From: JBBQXK01 sp038251625
GTDB taxonomy: Bacteria; Pseudomonadota; Alphaproteobacteria; Rhodobacterales; Rhodobacteraceae
Direction of reading: 5' to 3'
DNA length: 33,412 nucleotides
NCBI GenBank assembly: GCA_038251625.1
Contig: JBBSBE010000032.1
Coordinates: 1-33,412 of the forward strand
Shown here: positions 25,804 through 33,412 of the stretch, one piece after another
How the letters are laid out: each line of letters starts with the position of its first letter
How positions within the stretch are numbered: the stretch's first letter is position 1
Position numbers and translations under genes: made by a program
The notes under the pieces: model-generated
Told to the model about the DNA's origin: nothing
Seen by the model: only the letters and a program-made list of their open reading frames with translations
Database searches by the model: none

Positions 25804-26365
25804 CGAGGAAACTCACCCTCGCATCAGCAGCAACCAAACGATACGTCTTGCGACGACCCACACCAGACCAGCCGCCCCCACGGCCTTTGTCTCACCCAAA
25901 AGACCTCTTCTGCTTACCTTTCGTTCAGCCCGAGGCAAAGAGAAAACGGCGATCACGCCATGTCGTTTCGCCTTCCGCGGGCGTTCAGACCGGCACGCAG
26001 CGCGGCCAAATGGGCGCCATGTTGCACGGCAAGAAACGCGACCTGTCCTTTAAGACAGTTTTGCAACGCCTTTTTCATCCGCTGCCTGCAGCGCTGCGCA
26101 GGTCAGGAAACAATGTGTGGTGCGGACCTGCGTTTACCTTAGGACAGCAAAATAGCCGTTTATTGCCTTTGTCTTGCCACAAGACCTTCGAGAACGCGCA
26201 ACAATTGGGCAGCGCGGCGCCGATTGTCCGAGAGTTAGGAACGACCGGCATTCAGCGTGACGAATCACCGGCAAATGCGAGCCAGGCGGTTAACCGTCCC
26301 TGCGACGCGGAGGCTGCGCCCGGAAGGCGCCTTCCCCGCTGCAAGGCATGCGCCCGACGGTTAGT

Positions 26366-26380
26366 TGACTACTTTACTCA
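26366..26380. promoter_or_regulatory. Iron-Rhodo-box-like operator (TGA-N9-TCA)
   Basis: TGACTACTTTACTCA matches the TGA-N9-TCA pattern of the RirA-type iron-Rhodo-box. It lies about 65 bases before a ferric-iron binding protein gene and five bases before a TTGACA (26385-26390) that is a likely -35. This predicts repression when iron is plentiful. The match is short, so position and context carry the argument. Confidence 0.55.
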
Positions 26381-26443
26381 TCTATTGACAGCGCGATCGA
26401 TTCTTTCCTACCAAGGGGCAATTCCCGACAAAAGGACTCACCC

Positions 26444-27445
26444 ATGCGCTTCCCCCTCACGCTGACCGCCCTGCTCCTCACCACGCTTCCCGCGCTGGCG
26501 GAAGAGATCAACGTCTACTCCCATCGCCAGCCCGAACTCATCCAGCCCCTCATCGATGCCTTCACCGCCGAAACGGGCATTCCGGTGAACGTGGCGTTCG
26601 TCGACAAGGGCATGGCCGAACGGCTGGTGGCCGAAGGCAACCGCTCGCCCGCCGATCTGGTTCTGACAGTGGATATCGCGCGGTTGACGCAGGTGGTCGA
26701 AGCAGGCGTGACACAAGCGGTCACGTCAGCCGTCCTTGACGCAAACATCCCTGAAAGCTTCCGCGATCCGGCGGGCCACTGGTTCGGCCTCACATCGCGG
26801 GCGCGCATCGTCTATGCCTCGAAAGACCGCGTGGATCCATCCGAGGTGCCAGCCTACGAGGGGCTGGCCGATCCAAAATGGAAAGGGCGCCTCTGCTCGC
26901 GCTCGGGCCTCAACGACTACAACATAGCCCTTCTGGCCGCAGTGATTGCCCACCACGGGCGGGACGCCGCCAAGACGTGGGCAGAGGGCGTGAAGGCCAA
27001 CCTCGCGCGCACCCCCGCAGGCGGCGACCGCGATCAGGTCAAGGCGATCTGGGCCGGCGAATGCGACATTGCCATCGGCAACACCTATTACATCGGCCAG
27101 ATGCTCGCCGATCCCGATCAGAAGGAATGGGCGCAATCCGTGCGCATCGTCTTTCCGGTGTTCGAAGGCGGTGGCACGCACCTCAACATCTCGGGCGTCG
27201 CGATGACAAAGGCCGCACCGAACCACGATGCCGCCCTGCGGTTCATGGAATGGCTGTCCGGGGATGAGGCACAGCGCATCTACGCCGAGACGAACAACGA
27301 ATACCCGGTAAAGCCCGGCGTGCCACGCTCGACACTGGTGGAAAGCTGGGGCACCTTCACCCCCGACACCCTCAGCCTGACTGATATTGCCGCAAATCGG
27401 GCCGAAGCACTGAAGATCATGGAAGAGGTCGATTTCGACGGCTGA
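26444..27445 (+). CDS. Ferric-iron ABC transporter periplasmic binding protein (FbpA/FutA-like)
   Basis: A 333-residue binding protein. A Sec signal peptide covers residues 1-19 (RFPLTLTALLLTTLPALA, cleaved before EEINVYS). The mature start VNVYS-type strand supplies Y25, and the tandem tyrosines Y215-Y216 in GNTYYIGQML are the classic iron ligands of the transferrin-like FbpA family. GVPRSTLVESWGTF near the end is also typical. AAAGGA is seven bases before the ATG. The permease and ATPase genes expected beside it are absent within the window: it is followed immediately by a convergent gene. It must either work with a transporter encoded elsewhere or be an isolated copy. A TGA-N9-TCA element upstream suggests iron control. 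Confidence 0.9.
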   Translation: MRFPLTLTALLLTTLPALAEEINVYSHRQPELIQPLIDAFTAETGIPVNVAFVDKGMAERLVAEGNRSPADLVLTVDIARLTQVVEAGVTQAVTSAVLDANIPESFRDPAGHWFGLTSRARIVYASKDRVDPSEVPAYEGLADPKWKGRLCSRSGLNDYNIALLAAVIAHHGRDAAKTWAEGVKANLARTPAGGDRDQVKAIWAGECDIAIGNTYYIGQMLADPDQKEWAQSVRIVFPVFEGGGTHLNISGVAMTKAAPNHDAALRFMEWLSGDEAQRIYAETNNEYPVKPGVPRSTLVESWGTFTPDTLSLTDIAANRAEALKIMEEVDFDG

Positions 27446-27448
27446 CGC

Positions 27449-28177
27449 TCAGGTCGCGGCCTGCGCCCCCCGGTCATGGGCCGCGACCCCAGCCATCAGC
27501 GCCTGTACGTCGGCATCCTCGATCCCCAGGGCCGCGAACTGGGCGGCCACATTCTCCAGATAGGCCCGGTTGGTGCCAAGCTCGCCCGTCGCGGTCGCAA
27601 TGCGGCGCACCTGTTCTTCAAAAGGCAGGTCGGGGGCATAATTCGGCGCTGCATGGTCGATCACGAATGTCAGGCCCCTGACCGCACCCTGCCCCGTTTC
27701 CACCTCGACCATCACGTCATGATAGCCCGGCGCAATCCGCTCACGCCGCCAGAGATAGCCAAGCTCTTCGTGCAACCGGTCACCGTCGATCCGAAAGACC
27801 AACCCCTCGCATCCCGGTCCTACATCCAGTGCGGCCATCAGCCCCGGCGCCTCGGGCGTGCCGCGCGCACCGGGATCGTTCAGGCAGAACCGTCGCGCAT
27901 AGCCCCCAATCCGCCCCTGCCGCACTTCGGCAAACTGCACTGCAGGGTCCCACATCAGCGACCCGTAGGCGAAGACCCAGAGATCGCGCGCGCCATGCGA
28001 GGCCAGAAACGCGGCCTCGCCCGCCGCGATCTCTGCATCGCTGTAGCGCCAGTCAACCAAGCCCTTTGCCGCCATCCGCGCATCAAAATCGCCCGGCGAA
28101 AAGCGGCGGAAGAACGATGTCAGCGGGTCGGCGATGCGGCCCCGCAGCGCGGGGTGGTGATGATAGGGATCGTCCAT
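27449..28177 (-). CDS. Gamma-glutamylcyclotransferase, ChaC-like
   Basis: A 242-residue protein of the ChaC branch of gamma-glutamylcyclotransferases, which cleave glutathione to 5-oxoproline and cysteinylglycine. The substrate-binding motif YGSLMW is at residues 71-76. The catalytic glutamate is likely in LGYLWRRE. FCLNDPGARGTPEAPGL matches the usual loop before it. I placed the start at the ATG at 28175-28177 because GGAGA lies six bases upstream. The frame is open a further 87 codons, but that part overlaps the divergent nucleoside hydrolase gene and is not conserved. It converges on the iron-binding gene with a three-base gap. Confidence 0.87.
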   Translation of the reverse strand: MDDPYHHHPALRGRIADPLTSFFRRFSPGDFDARMAAKGLVDWRYSDAEIAAGEAAFLASHGARDLWVFAYGSLMWDPAVQFAEVRQGRIGGYARRFCLNDPGARGTPEAPGLMAALDVGPGCEGLVFRIDGDRLHEELGYLWRRERIAPGYHDVMVEVETGQGAVRGLTFVIDHAAPNYAPDLPFEEQVRRIATATGELGTNRAYLENVAAQFAALGIEDADVQALMAGVAAHDRGAQAAT

Positions 28178-28289
28178 CTTGGTCTCCGCTCGGATCCCGC
28201 CCTGCCTACCAGCCTTGGCGCGCGCTGTCTGCCCGTCTGGACAATTCCCGCCACCTCGGCTTTTCTGACCGAAACACCCGGAGACAGCG

Positions 28290-29231
28290 ATGCCCCCCCG
28301 CAAGATCATCATCGACACTGACCCCGGCCAAGACGACGCCGTGGCGATTCTTCTGGCCCTCGCCAGCCCGGAAGAGGTGGAGGTGCTGGCCCTGACGGCG
28401 GTTGCCGGCAACGTGCCCCTGCCCCTGACCGCGCGCAATGCCCTTATCGTGGCCGAACTCGCCGGTCGCCCGGATCTGCCTGTCTATGCAGGTTGCGATG
28501 CGCCGCTGCAGCGGCTGCTCGTCACCGCCGAACACGTGCACGGCAAGACCGGCCTCGACGGCCCGCAGTTGCCCGATCCGCAGATGCCGCTGCAACCCGG
28601 ACACGCGGTCGATTTCATCATCGACACGTTGCGGCAGGCCGATCCCGGCACCGTAACCCTCTGCCCCCTCGGGCCGCTTACCAACATCGCCACCGCCTTC
28701 CAGAAGGCCCCCGACATCATCGACCGGGTGCAGGAAATCGTGCTGATGGGCGGCGCGTATTTCGAGGTGGGCAACATCACGCCCACCGCCGAATTCAACA
28801 TTTACGTCGATCCGGAAGCGGCTGATATCGTATTCAAATCCGGCGTGCCGCTTACCGTGATGCCGCTTGATGTCACCCACAAGGCCTTGACCACCCACGC
28901 CCGCGTCGCCCGCTTTCGCGAGATGGGCACGAACCCCGGGCGCATGGTCGCCGAATGGACCGATTTCTTCGAGCGTTTCGACAAGGAAAAATATGGCTCA
29001 GAGGGCGCGCCCCTGCACGACCCGACGGTGATCGCCTACCTCATCCGCCACGCGCTTTTCTCGGGCCGCCACATCAACGTGGAAATCGAGACAGGCTCGC
29101 CGCTTACCCTCGGCATGACGGTGGCCGACTGGTGGGGCGTCACCGACCGACCCGCCAATGCGCTCTTCATGGGCGATATCGATGCCGACGGCTTCTTTGC
29201 GCTGCTGACAGAGCGGATCGCCCGGCTCTGA
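28290..29231 (+). CDS. Inosine/uridine-preferring nucleoside hydrolase family protein
   Basis: A 313-residue nucleoside N-ribohydrolase, a usual length, which splits purine or pyrimidine ribonucleosides into base and ribose. The calcium-binding cluster IIIDTDPGQDDA (D11, D15, D16) is at the N-terminus. GPLTNIA, LMGGAY, AEFNIYVDPEAA and LHDPTVIAYL supply the remaining active-site elements. The base preference cannot be assigned by eye. It is divergent from the ChaC-like gene (112-base gap) and followed by a broken DUF1203 gene. No transporter for nucleosides is adjacent. Confidence 0.92.
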   Translation: MPPRKIIIDTDPGQDDAVAILLALASPEEVEVLALTAVAGNVPLPLTARNALIVAELAGRPDLPVYAGCDAPLQRLLVTAEHVHGKTGLDGPQLPDPQMPLQPGHAVDFIIDTLRQADPGTVTLCPLGPLTNIATAFQKAPDIIDRVQEIVLMGGAYFEVGNITPTAEFNIYVDPEAADIVFKSGVPLTVMPLDVTHKALTTHARVARFREMGTNPGRMVAEWTDFFERFDKEKYGSEGAPLHDPTVIAYLIRHALFSGRHINVEIETGSPLTLGMTVADWWGVTDRPANALFMGDIDADGFFALLTERIARL

Positions 29232-29313
29232 GATGGATGATCCGGAAACGGGTCTCTGCCAGCGGCAGTCTGGCGCAGGTGACCCCGGCAACCGGCAGTG
29301 GGGGAACGATGCG

Positions 29314-29760
29314 ATGAGTTTTCAGATCCACGCTTTGGCGGCAGAAGAATTCACCGACCTTCTCACCCTGTCTGACGATGAGTAGTCGAACCAAACCGCG
29401 CGCCGCATGGTGGATGCCGAAGTGGGTGAAACGGTTATTCCTCTGAAGTACTGGCATCAAACTGCGTCAAACCCGTATCAGGCGGCGCACGCGATCTTCG
29501 TCAGAAAGGGCGCACGGCAAGCAGGGCTCGGCATGGGCAAAATTCCTGCGGTCATCCGTCAGCGTGTAATCGCGCTTCGGCTATTCGAACAGGATCACAT
29601 GATGATCGACGCCGAAGGTGTTCGGGGGTACGCGGCTTGCAGCGCGATCACGACGGCATTTCTGAACCGGAACGTGGCCTATACGCACCTGCACAACGCA
29701 AAGTCCGGTTGCTTTGCCGCTTCTGTCACCCGCGCAGACCGAACCGGGATCGCTGCCTGA
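29314..29760 (+). pseudogene. Broken DUF1203 family gene (in-frame amber stop plus internal deletion)
   Basis: An ATG at 29314, preceded by GGGGAA, begins MSFQIHALAAEEFTDLLTLSDDE. This matches the N-terminus of DUF1203 proteins as I remember it. The codon for the 24th position is TAG (29383-29385). The same frame then continues without another stop to 29760 and still reads as DUF1203: AEVGETVIPLKYWHQTA, HAIFVRKGA, DHMMIDAEGVRGYAA and YTHLHNAKSGCFAA. The conserved segment with a cysteine that normally separates the ARRM region from the DAEVGE region seems to be missing (about 15 residues). A shorter protein from the ATG at 29407 (117 residues) is possible but would lack the family N-terminus. 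The function of the family is unknown. Confidence 0.75.
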
Positions 29761-29793
29761 TCAACCGCGTAGCCCAATCGTCACTGGCAGGCT

Positions 29794-30834
29794 CTAGCCC
29801 GCAGGCAAAAGGATTGTGAAGGTCGAACCCTTGCCCCGCTCGCTGTCGATGCGGAACCGGCCACGGTGGCGATTGACGATGTGCTTGACGATCGCAAGCC
29901 CAAGCCCCGTGCCCCCCTTCTCGCGGCTGCGGTGGGCATCGACGCGGTAGAACCGTTCGGTCAGGCGCGGCAGGTGGATCGGGTCGATCCCCTCACCGAA
30001 ATCAGCCACCTCGATCCGCAGCGCAGGCCCCCGCAGCGAAAGATCGCGCGCCTCATGCGCCAGCCGAACCTCGACCCGGCGGCCTGATGCGCCGTATTTC
30101 ACCGCGTTTTCAACCAGATTGTGCAGCACCTGCGTCATCTGGTCGGTGTCGGCCTGTACCACAACAGGGTCCACCGGCCCCTGATAGTCGATCCGCACAC
30201 CCGCCGCCTCTGCCATCGGGCGCAGCGTCGCCACCACACCACCGACGACCGCCGCCATGTCCACGCGTTCGGTCGGGCGCACCCGCTCATCCGCCTCGAC
30301 GCGACTCAGCGACAGCAGGTCCCGCACCAGACGGTTCATCCGCCCCGCCTCGCGCTCCATGATCGCAAGGAACCGTTCGCGCGCAACCGGATCGTCCTTT
30401 GCCGCACCCCGCAGGGTTTCGATGAAGCCCAGAAGCGCGGTCAGGGGCGTGCGCAACTCATGGCTGACATTGGCCACAAAATCGCGGCGCATCTGGCCGA
30501 TCTGTTCGGCTTCGGTGATATCCTCAAAGGCGCACAGCACCCCCGTCAGCACCGCGCCCCCGACCGGGCTGACCGTCACGCGATAGGTGATTTCCTGAAC
30601 CGGCCCGGTCACGCTGTGGCGCGCAAGGCCTGGCTGGCCGTGGCGCAAAGTGCCCTCGATGGCATCCAGAAGCCCCGGCTGCCGCATCGCCAGAAGATAG
30701 TGCCGCCCCACGATCCCCGCACCCAGCAACGCAAGCGCGGGCGGATTGGCCGCCGCCACCCGTTCATCGGCCGAAATCATCACGATGGGAATCGGGATGC
30801 CCGCAATCAGATTGGCCGACAGCTGCGATTCCAT
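29794..30834 (-). CDS. Sensor histidine kinase, PhoR-like, without membrane segments
   Basis: A 346-residue histidine kinase. An N-terminal PAS-like domain (about residues 5-108, LSANLIAGIPIPIVMISAD) is followed by the dimerisation/phosphoacceptor domain with H125 in FVANVSHELRTPLTALLGF. The ATPase domain has the N-box LVENAVKYGA, DFGEGI, and GGTGLGLAIVKHIV. No transmembrane helix is evident, so it should be cytoplasmic. This form is what alphaproteobacterial PhoR kinases often look like, but phoB, pst and phoU genes are not beside it in this window, so the PhoR assignment is moderate. GAGG lies six bases before the ATG. It reads toward the DUF1203 remnant. Confidence 0.85.
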   Translation of the reverse strand: MESQLSANLIAGIPIPIVMISADERVAAANPPALALLGAGIVGRHYLLAMRQPGLLDAIEGTLRHGQPGLARHSVTGPVQEITYRVTVSPVGGAVLTGVLCAFEDITEAEQIGQMRRDFVANVSHELRTPLTALLGFIETLRGAAKDDPVARERFLAIMEREAGRMNRLVRDLLSLSRVEADERVRPTERVDMAAVVGGVVATLRPMAEAAGVRIDYQGPVDPVVVQADTDQMTQVLHNLVENAVKYGASGRRVEVRLAHEARDLSLRGPALRIEVADFGEGIDPIHLPRLTERFYRVDAHRSREKGGTGLGLAIVKHIVNRHRGRFRIDSERGKGSTFTILLPAG

Positions 30835-31018
30835 GGACGCCTCTTTCCGCTCGGCTCCGGTTTAAGCGGCAAAGTGCCGGTCTAACCAGCCCCCGGCTGA
30901 CAAATAGCGCGTTCCGGGATAATTTGCGGGTTGGTTTCAACTGAGCGGCGTTGCCCTGCGGCGCGCTCAAGCGGTTTGGTGGCGCATGACATTGCTTGTC
31001 TCATCCGGAGTCTTCGTG

Positions 31019-31375
31019 ATGCGTCGGCGCGCAGTCCTGCTTGTGGACTCAGGGCCGGTAGAGCGGCTTCTGGCCCATGGCCGGCCACGGCGGCTTCCGC
31101 TCGTCCGGCTTTCCGGCCTCGAGATTACGGCCCCGCGCCTGCAGGCGTTGGATCCCTCCTGTGTGATGATGGCGCTTTTCGACAGCCGCACCGATGCATT
31201 CGATCTTCTCGAATGTCTGGCCGACCTGCATTACAGGGGCCGGGTTCTTGTGCTGTCCCCGCCCCTGCCCCGCACCGGGATGGTGATGCGGGAACTGGCT
31301 GCCGCGGGGCCGGGCCTGCGGTTGCGGCTGGTCCAATGCAAGGAACTGGCCGTGACGCCGCATCGCCCGCATTGA
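31019..31375 (+). CDS. Small unrecognised protein, possibly with a degenerate receiver-like fold
   Basis: I do not recognise this 118-residue protein. It starts MRRRAVLLVDSGPVERLL and has alternating strands and helices (LVDSGP, LDPSCVMMALFDS, RGRVLVLSPPLP) that recall a response-regulator receiver. The phosphorylation aspartate and lysine are not placed convincingly, so this is only a resemblance. There is no signal peptide or membrane segment. I prefer the ATG at 31019 because CCGGAG lies eight bases upstream; an in-frame ATG at 30986 would add eleven residues. It is divergent from the kinase gene, and its stop abuts that of tdh (TGATCA), so it may be transcribed alone. Confidence 0.6.
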   Translation: MRRRAVLLVDSGPVERLLAHGRPRRLPLVRLSGLEITAPRLQALDPSCVMMALFDSRTDAFDLLECLADLHYRGRVLVLSPPLPRTGMVMRELAAAGPGLRLRLVQCKELAVTPHRPH

Positions 31376-32401
31376 TCAGCCCCAGTCCAGTACCACCTTG
31401 CCGGACTGCCCCGACCGCATCGCGGCGAATCCCGCCTCGAAATCATCCACCCCGAAGCGGTGCGTGATCACCCTGCGCACATTCAGCCCGTTTTCCAGCA
31501 TCGCGATCATCTTGTACCAGGTCTCGAAGATCTCGCGTCCGTAGACGCCCTTGATGGTGATGGCCTTGAAGACGATCCGGCTCCAGTCAACGGGGCTTTT
31601 GCCCGGCGGGATCCCCAGCATTGCAATGCGTCCGCCCATCACCATCGCCTCCACCATCTGGTCAAGTGCGGCCTGACTGCCCGACATTTCCATCCCGACG
31701 TCGAAGCCTTCGCGCATCTTCAGACGGGGAAAGACATCGCGCAGATCCTCTGACGCCACGTTTACCGGCACCACATCGGCCACCTCCGCCGCCAGCGCCA
31801 AACGGGCTGCGTTCACATCGGTGATCACCACGTGCCGCGCCCCCACATGCCGTGCCACCGCTGCGGCCATGATGCCGATGGGTCCCGCACCGGTGATCAG
31901 CACATCCTCGCCCACCAGATCGAAGCTGAGCGCGGTGTGCACGGCATTGCCCAACGGATCGAGGATCGCTCCGATCTCATCGTCGATGATGTCCGGCAAG
32001 GGCACCACGTTGAAGGCAGGCAGCCGCAGGAACTCGGCAAAGGCGCCGGGTTCGTTCACCCCGATCCCCCGCGTGGCGGGGTCGAGGTGGAACTTGCCTG
32101 CACGGGATTGGCGGCTTTGCTTGCCGATCAGATGCCCCTCGCCCGACACGCGCTGCCCGATGGCCAGACCCTCGACCTGTGCGCCCATCGCCACGATCTC
32201 GCCCGCAAACTCGTGCCCGGTGATCAGGGGTACGGGCACCGTCCTTTGCGCCCATTCATCCCAGTTCCAGATATGGATATCGGTGCCGCAGATGCCGGTC
32301 TTGCGAACCTTGATCAGCACGTCCTCCGGCCCGATCTCGGGCACCGGACGCTCCTCCATCCAGAGCCCCTGTTCCGCGCGCGCCTTGACCAAAGCCTTCA
32401 T
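31376..32401 (-). CDS. tdh: L-threonine 3-dehydrogenase
   Basis: A 341-residue zinc alcohol dehydrogenase-type enzyme that oxidises L-threonine to 2-amino-3-ketobutyrate with NAD+. Catalytic zinc ligands are visible at C38 (GICGTDIHIWNWDEW) and H63-E64 (ITGHEFAGEIV). The NAD-binding motif is GAGPIGIMAAAVA. The structural-zinc lobe is unusual: the four cysteines found in E. coli Tdh are replaced by G92, S95, S98 and D106 within GHLIGKQSRQSRAGKFHLD. The rest of the lobe is preserved and resumes at GIGVN. The start codon overlaps the kbl stop, giving a two-gene kbl-tdh operon for threonine-to-glycine conversion. Loss of this zinc has probably been fixed in the lineage. Confidence 0.95.
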   Translation of the reverse strand: MKALVKARAEQGLWMEERPVPEIGPEDVLIKVRKTGICGTDIHIWNWDEWAQRTVPVPLITGHEFAGEIVAMGAQVEGLAIGQRVSGEGHLIGKQSRQSRAGKFHLDPATRGIGVNEPGAFAEFLRLPAFNVVPLPDIIDDEIGAILDPLGNAVHTALSFDLVGEDVLITGAGPIGIMAAAVARHVGARHVVITDVNAARLALAAEVADVVPVNVASEDLRDVFPRLKMREGFDVGMEMSGSQAALDQMVEAMVMGGRIAMLGIPPGKSPVDWSRIVFKAITIKGVYGREIFETWYKMIAMLENGLNVRRVITHRFGVDDFEAGFAAMRSGQSGKVVLDWG

Positions 32402-33412
32402 TGCAAAACCCCCGTCGCGCGGCCCGCCGCCGCGAAAGCCTCCAGTGCAAAATCCAGATCGTCGGTCGTCAGCCGCGCATTCATCTGCGTACGGATGCGC
32501 GCGCGCCCTTTCGGCACGACCGGAAAGAAGAACCCCGCCACATGCACCCCACGGCCCGCAAGATCGCTGGCCATCGCCTGCGCGGCCTTGGCGTCATAAA
32601 GCATCACCGGCACGATCGGATGTGTCCCGGGCAGAAGATCGAACCCCGCCGCCGCCAGCCCCGCCCGCCAATAGGCCGCATTGGCGAAAAGCTGCGCGCG
32701 CAGATCATCCGCGCCCTCCACGATATCAAGCGCCACGAGGGACGCCCCCACCACCGCAGGCGGCAGCGCGTTCGAAAACAGATAGGGCCGTGCCCTCTGG
32801 CGCAGAAGGTCAATCACCGGCTGCGGCCCCGCCACATAGCCGCCCATCGCCCCGCCCAATGCCTTGCCCAGCGTTCCGGTCAGGATATCCGCCCGCACCC
32901 CGCAATGCGCAGGCGTACCTGCCCCTTTCGGCCCCATGAAGCCCGTGGCATGGCAATCATCGACCATGAGGATGGCGCCATACTGATCGCAAAGCGCCCG
33001 GATCGCCGCCAGCGGCGCCAGATAGCCATCCATCGAAAACACGCCATCCGTCGCCACCATCACATGTCGCGCCGCTTCGGACCGTGCAGTTTTTAGCGCC
33101 GATTCAAGGTCTTCCATGTCGGCGTTCGCGTAGCGGTAGCGCTTTGCCTTGCACAGCCGGATGCCGTCAATGATGCTGGCGTGGTTCAGCGCATCGGAAA
33201 TCACCGCATCCTCGGCCCCGAGCAAAGGCTCGAAAAGGCCCCCGTTCGCATCGAAGGCAGCAGCAAAAAGGATGGCATCCTCCATCCCCAGATAGGCCGC
33301 GAGCCGCGCCTCAAGCGCACGGTGCAGCCCTTGTGTGCCGCAGATGAACCGCACCGAGGCCACACCATAGCCTTCCGTATCCATCGCCGCCTTCGCCGCA
33401 GCGACCAACCGC
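32398..33412 (-). CDS. kbl: 2-amino-3-ketobutyrate CoA ligase (glycine C-acetyltransferase), 5' end missing at window edge
   Basis: The last 337 or so codons of a PLP enzyme of the alpha-oxoamine synthase family. It cleaves 2-amino-3-ketobutyrate with CoA to glycine and acetyl-CoA, completing threonine degradation begun by Tdh. The Schiff-base lysine is in TGTLGKALGGAMGGYVAG. MVDDCHATGFMGPKGAG holds the cofactor-contacting aspartate and histidine. RFICGTQGLHRALE marks the start of the conserved core. About 60 N-terminal residues are beyond the right edge, so the true start is not visible. It overlaps tdh by four bases. The tdh partner distinguishes it from other family members such as BioF or HemA. 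Confidence 0.95.
   Translation of the reverse strand, partial: RLVAAAKAAMDTEGYGVASVRFICGTQGLHRALEARLAAYLGMEDAILFAAAFDANGGLFEPLLGAEDAVISDALNHASIIDGIRLCKAKRYRYANADMEDLESALKTARSEAARHVMVATDGVFSMDGYLAPLAAIRALCDQYGAILMVDDCHATGFMGPKGAGTPAHCGVRADILTGTLGKALGGAMGGYVAGPQPVIDLLRQRARPYLFSNALPPAVVGASLVALDIVEGADDLRAQLFANAAYWRAGLAAAGFDLLPGTHPIVPVMLYDAKAAQAMASDLAGRGVHVAGFFFPVVPKGRARIRTQMNARLTTDDLDFALEAFAAAGRATGVLQ

Larger units (their letters stand above)
25625..26443. other. 819-base gene-free region
   Basis: I see no convincing gene here. One plus-strand frame is open (25848-26465), but it has no recognisable domain, its composition is arginine/proline-rich in the manner of random GC-rich sequence, and it overlaps the start of the iron-binding protein. 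The region must hold the promoter of the leftward RTX gene and that of the rightward iron-binding gene. It also contains a strong hairpin (25770-25803), a perfect 14-base palindrome (GGAAGGCGCCTTCC, 26322-26335) and an iron-box-like element (26366-26380). Parts are less GC-rich than the flanks. A small RNA is possible but not shown. Confidence 0.6.

Noticed and set aside
23291..26053. Very long plus-strand open frame (920 codons) opposite an RTX gene
   Set aside because: It is antisense to a protein with clear LamG, RTX and Hint domains. Valine/alanine/arginine-rich repeats are the mirror image of GGxGxD codons, and no domain is recognisable.
26043..26062. CTGTC-N6-GACAG followed by TTTT as a possible terminator
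   Set aside because: A five-pair stem with a short T run and no gene upstream on that strand is too weak to call.
25848..26465. 205-codon frame in the gene-free region
   Set aside because: It overlaps the signal peptide of the iron-binding protein, has no recognisable domain and no good ribosome binding site, and has the composition of non-coding GC-rich DNA.

Overview
The window comes from a GC-rich alphaproteobacterium, most likely a member of the Rhodobacteraceae (Rhodobacter/Roseobacter group). The evidence is the gmk-yicC order, a soluble PAS-type PhoR-like kinase, two RTX proteins with C-terminal Hint domains, a kbl-tdh pair whose Tdh lacks the structural-zinc cysteines, and an iron-Rhodo-type box (TGA-N9-TCA) before a ferric-iron binding protein. 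I saw no rRNA, tRNA, insertion sequence, prophage or CRISPR array.

Layout. 1-2718: housekeeping genes gmk (cut by the window edge) and yicC on the minus strand, a PAS_5-type protein on the plus strand, and a convergent BetI-like TetR regulator. 2783-18118: a 13-gene plus-strand block in which nearly every junction is a start/stop overlap or a gap of a few bases. It encodes a class III aminotransferase, two CrtI-like FAD oxidoreductases, a lone GcvT-like folate methyltransferase, two Rieske oxygenase alpha subunits, a complete polyamine-type ABC importer, a cupin of the DMSP-lyase type, a YtcJ-like amidohydrolase and a PEAMT-like methyltransferase. 18126-19869: a LysR regulator divergent from a DJ-1/PfpI-like gene, with an inverted repeat between them. 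19866-25624: two large minus-strand RTX/Hint secreted proteins separated by a strong terminator. 25625-26443: a long gene-free region carrying a stable hairpin and the iron box. 26444-33412: an orphan iron-binding protein, a ChaC-like cyclotransferase, a nucleoside hydrolase, a broken DUF1203 gene, a PhoR-like kinase without its usual partners, a small unrecognised protein, and tdh-kbl (threonine catabolism, kbl cut by the edge).

How the genes work together. The 13-gene block reads as one import-and-catabolism unit for an N-methylated or sulfonium compound of the betaine/osmolyte class. The ABC system would import it, Rieske and FAD enzymes would oxidise or demethylate it, the GcvT-like protein would pass C1 units to tetrahydrofolate, the cupin would perform an elimination, and the amidohydrolase and aminotransferase would process the skeleton. 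A palindrome TGATTGA-N4-TCAATCA overlapping a TTGACA -35 element, between the block and the divergent TetR gene, is the probable repressor site. The substrate is inferred, not shown. The block is the best candidate here for an undescribed system.
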